Shown here: piece after piece, positions 53,976-62,820 of the stretch
Layout of the letters: each line of letters begins with the position of its first letter
Position numbering within the stretch: position 1 is the stretch's first letter
Origin: Paenibacillus roseus
GTDB lineage: Bacteria > Bacillota > Bacilli > Paenibacillales > Paenibacillaceae
NCBI RefSeq assembly: GCF_016424485.1
Contig: NZ_JAELUP010000103.1
Coordinates: 124,001-188,000 of the forward strand
DNA: 64,000 bases
Direction: 5' to 3'
Position numbers and translations under genes: made by a program
The notes under the pieces: generated by a model
What the model was told of the DNA's origin: nothing
The model's input: only the letters and a program-made list of their open reading frames with translations
The model's database searches: none

Positions 53976-55805
53976 ATGTATGAAAATTTGCAGCAATGTG
54001 TCATAGACTTGGAGAGGAACGGGCATTTGATCCGCATCCGTGAGGAAGTGGACCCTTATCTGGAAATGGCCGCTATTCACTTGAAGGTGTATGAGGCAGG
54101 CGGACCGGCATTATTATTTGAAAATGTGAAAGGCTCCAGGTTCCGGGCCGTGTCGAATTTATTCGGAACGATGGAACGGAGCCGCTTTATATTCCGTCAG
54201 ACATGGGACCTTGCGACAAATGTTGTCGCGCTGCGCAATGATCCGATCAAAGCCATGAAGCAGCCGTTTAAACATATCGAGACAGCGCTTGGAGCATGGA
54301 AGGCACTCCCAATGAAATCGCAGGGGGGAACAGCGACGATGCAGGAAATTCAAATTTCCGATCTGCCGCTCATTCATCATTGGCCGATGGACGGGGGAGC
54401 GTTCGTGACGCTGCCTCAGGTCTATTCAGAAGACCCGGACAAGCCGGGGCCGATGAATTCCAATCTCGGCATGTACCGCGTACAGCTTAGCGGCAATGAG
54501 TATGAAATGAATAAAGAGATCGGCCTGCACTACCAGATTCACCGCGGCATCGGGGTGCATCAGTCCAAGGCTGTGAAGCGGGGGGAGCCGCTGAAAGTCA
54601 GCTGTTTCGTCGGAGGACCTCCGGCGCATACGCTGTCGGCCGTTATGCCGCTGCCGGAAGGGCTAAGCGAGGTTGCTTTTGCCGGGCTGCTCGCCGGAAG
54701 GCGCTTCCGCTACAGCTATGCAGACGGCTTCTGTATCAGCAATGATGCGGATTTCGTCATCACAGGCGAGATTCACCCCTATGATACGAAGCCTGAGGGA
54801 CCATTTGGAGACCACCTGGGGTACTACAGCCTGACGCACCCGTTCCCAGTGATGAAGGTGCATAAAGTGTATGCGCGACCGAATGCAATCTGGCCATTCA
54901 CTGTCGTCGGACGTCCGCCGCAGGAGGATACGGTGTTCGGCGCGCTCATCCATGAGTTGACAGGCGATGCAATCAAGCATGAAATTCCCGGCGTCAAAGA
55001 AGTCCATGCTGTTGATGCTGCCGGCGTGCATCCGCTTCTGTTTGCTATCGGCAGCGAACGGTACACGCCATATGAAAAGGCCAAGCAGCCTGCGGAGATT
55101 TTGACGCTCGCCAATCGCATACTGGGAACCGGACAACTCAGCCTGGCCAAATTTCTTTTCATTGCGGCAGAGGAAGAGCAGCCACTGGATACCCACCACG
55201 AGATCGATTTTCTGACATATATTCTGGAACGGCTGGATTTGCATCGGGATATTCATTTTTATACGAATACGACGATTGACACGCTGGATTACTCCGGCAC
55301 GGGATTGAATACGGGCAGCAAAGTCGTCTTTGCAGCCTGCGGCGGCAAAAAGCGCGAGCTGTGCAGAGAAGTGCCGGAGCAGCTTAAAGGGCTTCGCGGC
55401 TTCGAGGCCGTGAGTCTCATCATGCCGGGTGTGGTGGCTGTTCAGGGACCGGCTTTCACCGAGTATGGCAAGGGCCGGCAAGATATCGAGCAGCTTGCCG
55501 AGGCGATTGCCTCAAGGGGAAAGTTGGCGTCTTGCCCGTTGATTGTACTGTGCGACGATGCGGCTTTCATGGGCGAAACGTTAAAAAATTTTCTGTGGGC
55601 GGCCTTTACTCGGAGCAATCCATCCCATGATATCCATGGCGTCAACAGCTACTACAAGGACAAGCATTGGGCCTGTGATCAAATTATTTTGGATGCGCGC
55701 ATCAAGCCCCACCATGCGCCGCCGCTTGTGCCCGATCCGGCGGTTGAAAAACGCATTGAGCGCTTGTTCACCAAGGGAGCGAGCCTTGCGGACATCAAGC
55801 TGTAA
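53976..55805 (+). CDS. UbiD-family (prenylated-FMN-dependent) decarboxylase
   Basis: The 609-residue protein shows UbiD features: an N-terminal GPALLFENVKGSRF, NLGMYRVQLSGNEYEM, the prFMN and metal region, and the catalytic segment PEGPFGDHLGYYS, where the Glu and Asp match the acidic pair of the family (E277 and E282 in fungal Fdc1). UbiD enzymes reversibly decarboxylate aromatic or alpha,beta-unsaturated acids. They need the prenyl-FMN made by UbiX, which is not in this window. UbiD is longer than usual (about 490-500), with roughly 100 extra C-terminal residues. The start has GGAGG upstream. The substrate is unknown; the neighbour is a ThDP enzyme. Confidence 0.9.
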   Translation: MYENLQQCVIDLERNGHLIRIREEVDPYLEMAAIHLKVYEAGGPALLFENVKGSRFRAVSNLFGTMERSRFIFRQTWDLATNVVALRNDPIKAMKQPFKHIETALGAWKALPMKSQGGTATMQEIQISDLPLIHHWPMDGGAFVTLPQVYSEDPDKPGPMNSNLGMYRVQLSGNEYEMNKEIGLHYQIHRGIGVHQSKAVKRGEPLKVSCFVGGPPAHTLSAVMPLPEGLSEVAFAGLLAGRRFRYSYADGFCISNDADFVITGEIHPYDTKPEGPFGDHLGYYSLTHPFPVMKVHKVYARPNAIWPFTVVGRPPQEDTVFGALIHELTGDAIKHEIPGVKEVHAVDAAGVHPLLFAIGSERYTPYEKAKQPAEILTLANRILGTGQLSLAKFLFIAAEEEQPLDTHHEIDFLTYILERLDLHRDIHFYTNTTIDTLDYSGTGLNTGSKVVFAACGGKKRELCREVPEQLKGLRGFEAVSLIMPGVVAVQGPAFTEYGKGRQDIEQLAEAIASRGKLASCPLIVLCDDAAFMGETLKNFLWAAFTRSNPSHDIHGVNSYYKDKHWACDQIILDARIKPHHAPPLVPDPAVEKRIERLFTKGASLADIKL

Positions 55806-55830
55806 GGATGATCTATTTTTTGCAAAATGC

Positions 55831-55884
55831 AAACCCGCAACTGCGGTTGGAGCGAATGGCTTCCAGCTGCAGTTGCGGGTTTTT
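55831..55884 (+). terminator. intrinsic terminator of the UbiD gene
   Basis: AACCCGCAACTGC and its exact 13-bp complement flank a 24-nt loop, followed by TTTTTAT. Confidence 0.9.
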
Positions 55885-56061
55885 ATATTCCGCCGCGAAA
55901 CGAAGTTTTTGCCCGTCAAAGGACGGCAAGCCGTTTACTCTTGCATGTCCGCGACTTTTCTGTATATCTCGGGACGATTGTTAGGAATGCATCTGCCGTA
56001 TCCCGCCTGATAACAGCTTGCCATAAAAATCGCTCTTTTAAAATATGTTTATAAAGCTTTG

Positions 56062-56075
56062 GGTAAGCGCATTCA
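56062..56075 (+). promoter_or_regulatory. possible cre or LacI-type operator upstream of the sugar ABC genes
   Basis: GGTAAGCGCATTCA matches the catabolite-responsive element TGWAANCGNTNNCA at all but two positions and lies 47 bp before the binding-protein gene. Carbon catabolite control of this operon would make sense. The rest of the gap from 55885 shows no gene. Confidence 0.4.
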
Positions 56076-56122
56076 CTACAGTAGTTTGACAAACTGGCAG
56101 TAGAAATCAGGGAGGTTGAAAC

Positions 56123-57505
56123 ATGATAAAAACGACAAGCGGCAAACGGGTATTGCTTGTACTGGCATCCATTATCCTTTTCGCTTCTTTGCTGGCGGGC
56201 TGTTCGGGCAGCAGCAGCGGTGGACAAGGTGAAAACGGGAAAAAAACGGTCACGATTACGTACCGGGATGACGGCATCGGGGAGCAAGGCGCCATGTACA
56301 AATGGATCATGGAATTGTCCAAAAACTACCCGGATAAAAATGTCGAAATTAAACCGACTCCGATTCAGGCTTCGGAGGGCGATTACTTCGCCAAAATCGC
56401 GTTGGCGCTTAAATCCAAGGACAAGGCGCCGGATATCGTGACGGAGGATACCTTTATTCTGAACTCGGATGCCAGTGCAGGTTTTCTGGAGCCGCTTGAC
56501 GACAGGCTGAAGGATTGGCCGGACTGGACGGACGGATCGTTCATTGAGGCAATGAAGAAAGGGGTAACAGCAAGCGACGGCAAAGTCTATGGCGTGCCGT
56601 ACAATACCGATTCCAGAGGATTATGGTACAACAAAACAATTTTCAAGGAAGCCGGACTGCCGGAGGAATGGACCCCCAAGACATGGGAAGAAGTATTGGA
56701 TGCGGCAAGAACGGTCAAGACCAAAGCAGCGGATGGCGTCGTACCGATCTGGATGAATATGGGCAAAGCGACCGGTGAAGCCACCTCCATGCAAACCTAT
56801 GAAATGCTGCTCTATGGTACGGGCGGGCGGCTATATGACGACAGCACCGGCAAATGGATTGTGAAAAGCCAGGGAATTCTGGATTCGCTTCGTTTTATCG
56901 AGACGGTAAACAAGGAAAAGCTGGGGCCGCCGTTGTCCAAAGTATTGAACGGGCAGGCAGGAAATACGGCTACGCGTGAATATTTGCCGCAGGGCAAGCT
57001 GGCAATTTCGCTGGACGGTTCCTGGATTACGGGCAATTATCTGGAGAACGGGGCTGCGCCTTGGCCGGAATATAAGGATGTTCTGGGCTTCGCGCCCATG
57101 CCGACAAGCAACGGTCAGACGCCGGGTTCCATTACGCTGGCTGGGGGCTGGGCGCTATCCATACCGAGCAATGCGAAGAACAAGGATGAAGCATGGGAAT
57201 TTATCAAGTATGCGCTCAATAAAGAAAACTCTCAGAAGTTGGTCACGGCCTCAGGCAATATTACAGTGCGGGCGGATGTTGCGAAAGACCCTGGCTACAC
57301 CCAGATGCCATTTAATGAAATTGCAACGGAGTATTTGCAGAACGCAGAGTTCAGGCCGGCGCAGGACAAATATCCGGAGGTCTCAACCCAAATTCAGACG
57401 ATGGTGGAAGCGGTGGCAACCGGAACCTCCCCGGAAGCTGCGCAAAACAAATATGCCCAGGATGTAACCCGCATTGTGGGCGAGCAGAATGTAATCGAAA
57501 AATAA
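56123..57505 (+). CDS. carbohydrate ABC transporter substrate-binding lipoprotein (family 1)
   Basis: The 460-residue lipoprotein has the lipobox SLLAGC (lipidated C27) followed by a Ser/Gly spacer, and the type II MalE-like fold: DSRGLWYNKTIFKEAGLPEEW, GKLAISLDGSWITGNYL, SITLAGGWALSIPSNAKNKDEAWEFIKY. Such proteins bind oligosaccharides. Two permease genes follow; no ATPase gene does, so a shared ATPase of MsmX type elsewhere is expected. A perfect hairpin after the gene fits higher expression of the binding protein. Confidence 0.92.
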   Translation: MIKTTSGKRVLLVLASIILFASLLAGCSGSSSGGQGENGKKTVTITYRDDGIGEQGAMYKWIMELSKNYPDKNVEIKPTPIQASEGDYFAKIALALKSKDKAPDIVTEDTFILNSDASAGFLEPLDDRLKDWPDWTDGSFIEAMKKGVTASDGKVYGVPYNTDSRGLWYNKTIFKEAGLPEEWTPKTWEEVLDAARTVKTKAADGVVPIWMNMGKATGEATSMQTYEMLLYGTGGRLYDDSTGKWIVKSQGILDSLRFIETVNKEKLGPPLSKVLNGQAGNTATREYLPQGKLAISLDGSWITGNYLENGAAPWPEYKDVLGFAPMPTSNGQTPGSITLAGGWALSIPSNAKNKDEAWEFIKYALNKENSQKLVTASGNITVRADVAKDPGYTQMPFNEIATEYLQNAEFRPAQDKYPEVSTQIQTMVEAVATGTSPEAAQNKYAQDVTRIVGEQNVIEK

Positions 57506-57539
57506 GCAACTGTTAGCATGGATCATTTCATTTGTCATA

Positions 57540-57584
57540 CCGCTTGCCCGGCTTCCCGGAATCAGGCCCCGGGCAAGCGGCTTT
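57540..57584 (+). other. intercistronic hairpin after the binding-protein gene
   Basis: CCGCTTGCCCGG and CCGGGCAAGCGG are perfect 12-bp arms around a 17-nt loop, followed only by CTTT. It is likely an mRNA-stabilising or partially terminating hairpin. Confidence 0.75.
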
Positions 57585-57638
57585 GACATCATTTCTGCTC
57601 CATGCTGCCGGGTATGACTGAGGAAGGAGTACAATTTC

Positions 57639-58526
57639 ATGAGCAGTCTGACGCTTAACAGTCCTCATCGGAAAAGAAACACCTATACATGGCTTTATTT
57701 CTTGCTTCCTTCAATCGCAATCATGATGCTGTTTTTCATCTATCCCATTCTGTTGACTTTCTTTTATTCCTTCACCAATCTCGCTTTGACCGGAGAGTCG
57801 GCGAGGGAACTGAAATTTATTGGGCTGGATAACTACACGCGCATGTTTCAGGACCCTGCGGTTCGAATCAGCATTTGGAACACGCTTATCTTCCTGTTCG
57901 GTTCTGCCGTAATCGGTCAGCAGGTGCTTGGCTTTCTTATTGCACTGTTGATGAAGCATAAAAATAAGCTGTTTCGCCGCGTTGTCGGGACAATCGTCCT
58001 TGCTGGCTGGGTGACGCCGGAAATTGTCAGCGCCCTGTGCCTGTACAGCTTTTTCGGAGATAACGGCACGCTTAATGCCATTATTACTTCCTTTGGCCTG
58101 CCTGAGGTGACCTGGCTGTTCACGGTGCCGATGCTGACCATCATTTTGGCGAATATCTGGAATGGGACAGCCTTCTCTATGCTGATTTTCCAGGCGGCGC
58201 TGGATGATGTGCCAAGCGAGATCGAAGAGGCGGCGGTCGTGGACGGGGCGTCGCGTTGGCAAATTTTGACCCGCATCATTCTCCCTTATATAAAGGACTC
58301 GATTACAACCAACATGATGCTCGTTACGCTGCAGACGCTGGGGGTATTCGGACTGATCTACGCCATGACCGGCGGCGGACCGGGAACATCAACGACGACA
58401 CTGCCGATCTTTATGTACAATCAGGCCTTTATCAACTATCAGCTCGGCTATGGCACTGCGATATCCTTGCTGTTGCTGCTCATCGGGATTGTTCTTAGCC
58501 TGTTTTACATCCGTTCGATGAAATGA
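57639..58526 (+). CDS. carbohydrate ABC transporter permease (MalF-like)
   Basis: The 295-residue permease has six hydrophobic segments and the coupling EAA motif EIEEAAVVDGASRWQILTRIILP. The first segment (YFLLPSIAIMMLFFIYPILLTF) is the standard MalF/UgpA type. The start has AAGGAG about 8 bp upstream. It forms the transmembrane pair with the next gene's product. Confidence 0.93.
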   Translation: MSSLTLNSPHRKRNTYTWLYFLLPSIAIMMLFFIYPILLTFFYSFTNLALTGESARELKFIGLDNYTRMFQDPAVRISIWNTLIFLFGSAVIGQQVLGFLIALLMKHKNKLFRRVVGTIVLAGWVTPEIVSALCLYSFFGDNGTLNAIITSFGLPEVTWLFTVPMLTIILANIWNGTAFSMLIFQAALDDVPSEIEEAAVVDGASRWQILTRIILPYIKDSITTNMMLVTLQTLGVFGLIYAMTGGGPGTSTTTLPIFMYNQAFINYQLGYGTAISLLLLLIGIVLSLFYIRSMK

Positions 58527-58605
58527 TGAAAGTTCAACCTTTCTCGGAGCCATGCAAGCAGGCTCAACAGATTTTCATGATACAGGATTAACAAGGAGAC
58601 TTACT

Positions 58606-59439
58606 ATGAACACGAAACAGCGTAAACTTATTTTTCACTTTTTGCCGCATACGGTGCTCGTCCTGATAGCGATTTCCTTTCTGCTGCCGCTGCTGTGGGT
58701 GCTGGTTGCTTCGGTGGATCTGAGTGCGATGCAGTCGCTCAAAATTCCGGAGAATCTGACTTTGGGCAACTATATCGACGTCATCGCCAGCAGTGAAAAC
58801 CAACGAGCTTTCCTGATCGGACTTGTCATGTCGCTGGGCCAGGCCGTACTTGTCGTAATCCTCGGGCTGCTGGCGGCGTACCCGCTGTCCCGCTACCAGC
58901 TTAAATATAAAAAGCCGTTCATGCTGACGATTCTGTTCATGACGTCCCTGCCGATTACAGCCGTCATGGTCCCGGTGTATCAATTGTTTCTAAGTCTCAA
59001 GCTGTACGACAATATCGCGGGCGTCATCTTATTTTACGTAGCCTCTTCCCTGCCGTATGGTATCTGGATGCTGAAAAACTTCATGGATTCGGTTCCGGGC
59101 GATCTGGAGGAGGCAGCCTGGGTGGACGGAGCTTCTGTTTTCGTGGCCATGCGTAAAATTGTCGCGCCACTGATGGTACCCGGCATTTGTACAGTTGCGA
59201 TCTTTACCTTCTCTGGCAGTTGGGGCAACTTCTTTGTCCCGTATATCCTGTTGCAGTCGCCGGAGAAATTTCCTGCCGCGCTCAAGCTGTACCAGTTTTT
59301 CGGACAGTACGGCATGGTCGATTACGGGAAGCTGGCTGCCTTCTCCGTGCTCTATGCGATCCCGTCTGTCGTCATGTACATTCTCTCCCAACGTTTTATG
59401 TCCAAGGGTTTTGGTCTACAGGGGGGAACGAAGGGATGA
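58606..59439 (+). CDS. carbohydrate ABC transporter permease (MalG-like)
   Basis: The 277-residue permease has six hydrophobic segments and the coupling motif DLEEAAWVDGASVFVAMRKIVAPLM. ATG 58606 is used because AAGGAG precedes it; an in-frame ATG at 58552 has no site. It is the last gene of this transporter operon. Confidence 0.93.
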   Translation: MNTKQRKLIFHFLPHTVLVLIAISFLLPLLWVLVASVDLSAMQSLKIPENLTLGNYIDVIASSENQRAFLIGLVMSLGQAVLVVILGLLAAYPLSRYQLKYKKPFMLTILFMTSLPITAVMVPVYQLFLSLKLYDNIAGVILFYVASSLPYGIWMLKNFMDSVPGDLEEAAWVDGASVFVAMRKIVAPLMVPGICTVAIFTFSGSWGNFFVPYILLQSPEKFPAALKLYQFFGQYGMVDYGKLAAFSVLYAIPSVVMYILSQRFMSKGFGLQGGTKG

Positions 59440-59496
59440 GATGAACGCTTGCCCAGCCTATTTTTCAAAGTGCCCGAAAAAAAAGTCCAATTCGGG

Positions 59497-59791
59497 TTGA
59501 CAAAGCAAAGCAGCCTGCTCTATAATTTCGTTAACCAATAATAAAATGTGATGATTAGAAATAGTAGAAGTGAATGTACTCTCAGAGAGCCGTTGGGTGG
59601 TGCGAAGCGGCAGTGTCGTTCATTTTGAACTCGTCTATGAACAGCTTCCCGATCATGTAGGGCAAGACGGATTTCCACCGTTACAGGGATAGATGGTGTT
59701 GGCCATCGAATTGAGCTCATTTCGACATGAAATGAATTAGAGTGGTACCGCGGGTTAAACCTCGTCTCTATTGTAGAGACGGGGTTTTTTT
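59497..59791 (+). promoter_or_regulatory. leucine-specific T-box riboswitch with sigma-A promoter, upstream of leuA
   Basis: A consensus promoter (TTGACA 59497-59502, 18 bp, TATAAT 59521-59526) drives a leader with all T-box parts. Stem I begins near AGAGAGC (59584). The specifier loop GAACTC carries the Leu codon CTC at 59630-59632. The T-box AGAGTGGTACCGCGG lies at 59739-59753, and the terminator AACCTCGTCTCT/AGAGACGGGGTT plus seven T ends at 59791. Uncharged leucine tRNA would pair with the specifier and T-box to form the antiterminator and turn on leuA when leucine is scarce. The 425-bp gap after the permease gene is otherwise empty. Confidence 0.95.
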
Positions 59792-59864
59792 GTTGGTTAA
59801 ATTCCGGGTTTAACCAGCTCCGCTTTGAAAATAGACATTATACATTGCCTAGGAGGAGTTAGCC

Positions 59865-61400
59865 ATGACACGGAAAATTATTGTATTGGACACAACTCTG
59901 CGCGACGGTGAACAAGTACCGGGCGCGAAGCTGAATACGCAGCAAAAAATTGAATTCGCCCAGCAGTTGAAACGCCTGAACGTCGATGTGATTGAAGCAG
60001 GATTTCCCGCTTCTTCTGCGGGGGATTTCCGTTCTGTACAAGAGATTGTCAGAACAGTAGGAGATACAATCTCGATCACTGCGCTGGCGCGCGCCGTCAA
60101 AAACGACATCGACTCCGTATACGAGAGCATCAAGCTGGCGCAAAACCCGTTTATCCATATCGTGCTCGGAACCTCCAATGTTCACGTGGAGAAGAAGTTC
60201 AACCGATCCAAGGATGCTGTGCTGCAAATGGGTGTCGATGCGGTCAAATATGCCAAAACGCTGCTGCCGCATGTCCAATATTCCACAGAGGATGCATCCC
60301 GCTCGGATTTTGAATATTTGTGGAAAACGATTGAAGCTGTCGTCAAAGCCGGAGCAACGATCATTAACGTGCCGGACACGGTTGGCTATGCGGTTCCGGA
60401 GCAGTTCGGCGAACTGATTTACAAAATCAATGACCGGCTGAAAAACCTGAATGACAAAGTCGTTCTGAGCGTACATTGTCACAATGACCTGGGGATGGCA
60501 ACCGCGAATACGCTCAGCGCAATCAAGAATGGCGCGGAAAAGGTCGAAGTTACAATTAACGGCCTTGGTGAGCGCGCGGGAAATACCTCCCTTGAAGAAG
60601 TGGTCATGGGGCTGAAGGTTAGAGAGAACTTCTACGGATGCACCACAGGAATCAAAACACAGGAACTGATGAGAACCTCCAAGCTGCTGACCCATCTGAC
60701 TGGACTCGATGTACAGGTGAACAAGGCGATTACGGGTGAAAATGCGTTTGCGCACTCTTCTGGTATTCACCAGGACGGCTTGCTGAAAGACAAGAATGTA
60801 TATGAGATCATGTCTCCTGAGGAAGTCGGCGCGGAGAAGATGGAGTTGATTTTGACTGCCCGTTCTGGACGTCATGCTTTCAAAAACACGGTGGAGAAAT
60901 TGGGCTTCGAAACCGCAGATACCGAGGACTTCGAGCAATTGTTCCAAAAGTTCCTTGTCCTGGCGGACGCCAAGAAGGAAGTATATGATCACGATGTGTT
61001 TTATCTGGTTACGAACCATCGTACAATAGACATTAGCGACAGCCAGTTGTATGAGCTTGATTCCTTCCAGGTTATTACGAATGATCTGTACCCTACGGCT
61101 ACGGTAAAGCTGAGGAAGGGCAATGAATTTTTCAAAGACAGCGCAGTAGGCGATGGACCGGTAGATGCGCTCTATAGCGTCATCAGAACGCTGACCGGTA
61201 TGGATGTGGAGCTGAAGGATTATAAAATCAACAGCCTGTCCAGAGGCAAAGAAGCGATTGGCCGTGTTATGATTCGCGTGGAATATCAGGGCAGAACCTA
61301 TTCGGGACGCGCCATGGATACCGATATTATTAAGGCAAGCGCACTCGCTTTCCTGAACGGAATCAATGCGGCACTGCTGGATGCCTCCAAGGAAAATTAG
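59865..61400 (+). CDS. leuA: 2-isopropylmalate synthase
   Basis: The 511-residue enzyme condenses acetyl-CoA with 2-ketoisovalerate, the first committed step to leucine. LDTTLRDGEQVPGAKL, SVHCHNDLGMATANTL and GLGERAGNTSLEEVVM are catalytic-domain signatures, and the SGIHQDGLLKDKNVYEIM region links to the C-terminal LeuA dimer domain that carries leucine feedback (DALYSVIRTLTGMDVELKDY). The T-box with a CTC specifier agrees with LeuA rather than homocitrate or citramalate synthase. It is not followed by leuBCD, so it is transcribed alone. Confidence 0.97.
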   Translation: MTRKIIVLDTTLRDGEQVPGAKLNTQQKIEFAQQLKRLNVDVIEAGFPASSAGDFRSVQEIVRTVGDTISITALARAVKNDIDSVYESIKLAQNPFIHIVLGTSNVHVEKKFNRSKDAVLQMGVDAVKYAKTLLPHVQYSTEDASRSDFEYLWKTIEAVVKAGATIINVPDTVGYAVPEQFGELIYKINDRLKNLNDKVVLSVHCHNDLGMATANTLSAIKNGAEKVEVTINGLGERAGNTSLEEVVMGLKVRENFYGCTTGIKTQELMRTSKLLTHLTGLDVQVNKAITGENAFAHSSGIHQDGLLKDKNVYEIMSPEEVGAEKMELILTARSGRHAFKNTVEKLGFETADTEDFEQLFQKFLVLADAKKEVYDHDVFYLVTNHRTIDISDSQLYELDSFQVITNDLYPTATVKLRKGNEFFKDSAVGDGPVDALYSVIRTLTGMDVELKDYKINSLSRGKEAIGRVMIRVEYQGRTYSGRAMDTDIIKASALAFLNGINAALLDASKEN

Positions 61401-61484
61401 GACTCAGACCAGAATCGGCAGGCCAGGAGAAAGGCGGCGGAAACGCTTGCATTCCCTGGCTTTCACGCAAAAGGGGAGCTAAGA

Positions 61485-61688
61485 ATGATCAGCTATGTTC
61501 TTGTGTTTATCATCATTGTTGTTGCGGTTCTATCTACGATTTTGATAGGGCATTCCCAGGAGAATAAAAAGGCGAGCCCGTCCTATGGGCAAAATATGGG
61601 GAAAAAGTGGACGAGATTAACGATGTTTTATGTCGTGGCTGCAGCAGCCAGCATTATCTTGCTCGCCCTGTATGTTGCCTTTTTGTAG
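61485..61688 (+). CDS. small two-helix membrane protein of unknown function
   Basis: The 67-residue protein has two hydrophobic helices (about residues 3-21 and 46-66) separated by a short basic loop (SQENKKASPSYGQNMGKKW). GGGGAG lies about 7 bp upstream of the ATG, which supports real translation. It lies 85 bp after leuA, with a short GCCAGG/CCTGGC inverted repeat between. No domain is recognised. Confidence 0.65.
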   Translation: MISYVLVFIIIVVAVLSTILIGHSQENKKASPSYGQNMGKKWTRLTMFYVVAAAASIILLALYVAFL

Positions 61689-61699
61689 CCGGGAAGGCT

Positions 61700-62710
61700 T
61701 TATAATAAAGGGATAAACGCCTGGATCTCACGGACGCGTGCCTCCCACGTATGTTCCAGGGCATAGCGGATGCGGGCAGCGGCATCTCCCGGGTCCTGCA
61801 ACCTTAGCAGAACCGTGTCGATGAATTCGTCGGCCGACCGGCATACATCCACATGCGGCTGCATCCGCATACATTCTGGCAATGCGGTCGAGACGACCGG
61901 CTTGCCGCTTGCCAAATACTCATAAGCTTTGACCGGATTGGTAGCCAGTGTAGTGGGGGAGGGGAGGAATGGAATAAGCAAAACGGCCATTTGCCGAATA
62001 TGCATCGGAAGCTCATGATGCGGCTTATGCCCTAAAAACTGCATGTCGGTCTCCTGCCCATACTTGCGGCCAAATTCCGGCCCGATAATAACGAGGCGGG
62101 TATCCACAGGCAGCCGCCGCGCCAGCCGTCTGAGCAGATTTGCATCGGTCCATGGCGCCCAGGCGCCGATATAGCCGACATGGCTGTCGCCAGCGAAAGC
62201 TATGCGGTCCGCTTCCGTAGACGATTGTTCGTCCATCAGATGCAGCCCCATCCCGCTGTCATAGCCATTGCGTACGAGCGCAAGCGGCCGCTTCGGATTT
62301 TGGCGTCTAAGTCTTGAATAGAGCCGTTCCGAAGTACAGATGATCCAATCCGCAGTCTCCACCATTTGCGGCTCATACGGAGCCAACTCCGCAAATTCAT
62401 CCACGCAATCGTATACAATATAATCCGCCTGATACCGTTTGAGCGACTCTGCCAGTTGGGGCAGCGAGCACCAGATCAAAGTTCCGCCCGAGGCTCCTTG
62501 CCGAATAGAAGGCCATATATCCTGCAGCCATTGCGAATGGTTGTGTACAACGAAGAGCCTTTCCGCAATTTGTTCGTTCTCTCTCACAGAGATGGATTTA
62601 TTGCAAAAATAAACATGGTGTCCCGCTTGGGCCAGATGGAACATCAACTGGTGGGGCCGCTGCTTCATAAACGACCAGTCGATAATCGGTGGAAATAAGA
62701 TGACCGCCAT
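61700..62710 (-). CDS. glycosyltransferase, GT1/GT4-like fold
   Basis: The 336-residue protein has a GT-B architecture. The N-terminal half (WSFMKQRPHQLMFHLAQAGH, YIVYDCVDEFAELAPYE) is the form seen in glycosyltransferases acting in surface or spore polysaccharide synthesis. The C-terminal half has GYIGAWAPWTDANLLRRLAR, LGHKPHHELPMHI and NPVKAYEYLASGKPVVST, the nucleotide-sugar site. ATG 62710 follows GGAG by 9 bp and is preferred to an ATG at 62725. It is divergent from a GT2 gene; the two probably work on one glycan. Confidence 0.85.
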   Translation of the reverse strand: MAVILFPPIIDWSFMKQRPHQLMFHLAQAGHHVYFCNKSISVRENEQIAERLFVVHNHSQWLQDIWPSIRQGASGGTLIWCSLPQLAESLKRYQADYIVYDCVDEFAELAPYEPQMVETADWIICTSERLYSRLRRQNPKRPLALVRNGYDSGMGLHLMDEQSSTEADRIAFAGDSHVGYIGAWAPWTDANLLRRLARRLPVDTRLVIIGPEFGRKYGQETDMQFLGHKPHHELPMHIRQMAVLLIPFLPSPTTLATNPVKAYEYLASGKPVVSTALPECMRMQPHVDVCRSADEFIDTVLLRLQDPGDAAARIRYALEHTWEARVREIQAFIPLL

Positions 62711-62820
62711 GTTATCTTTCTCCATTTCGTTGTTGTTTTTAAAAGCTTCATGTATGATGCAGTGCCGGTCAGCATAACCATTACCAATTCGATTACTTAA
62801 GATCAGAAAGGGTTTGGATT

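Noticed and set aside
53534..54037. A 167-codon minus-strand frame covering the gap between the ThDP and UbiD genes
   Set aside because: Part lies in non-coding DNA and reads somewhat protein-like, but it overlaps both neighbours, has no ribosome binding site and matches no family I know. A remnant cannot be excluded.
55905..55990. Short minus-strand peptide reading NNRPEIYRKVADMQE before a stop
   Set aside because: Too short to assign and without supporting context; it may be the end of a lost gene.
59859..61019. A 386-codon minus-strand frame opposite leuA
   Set aside because: It is antisense to leuA, which is supported by motifs and its T-box.
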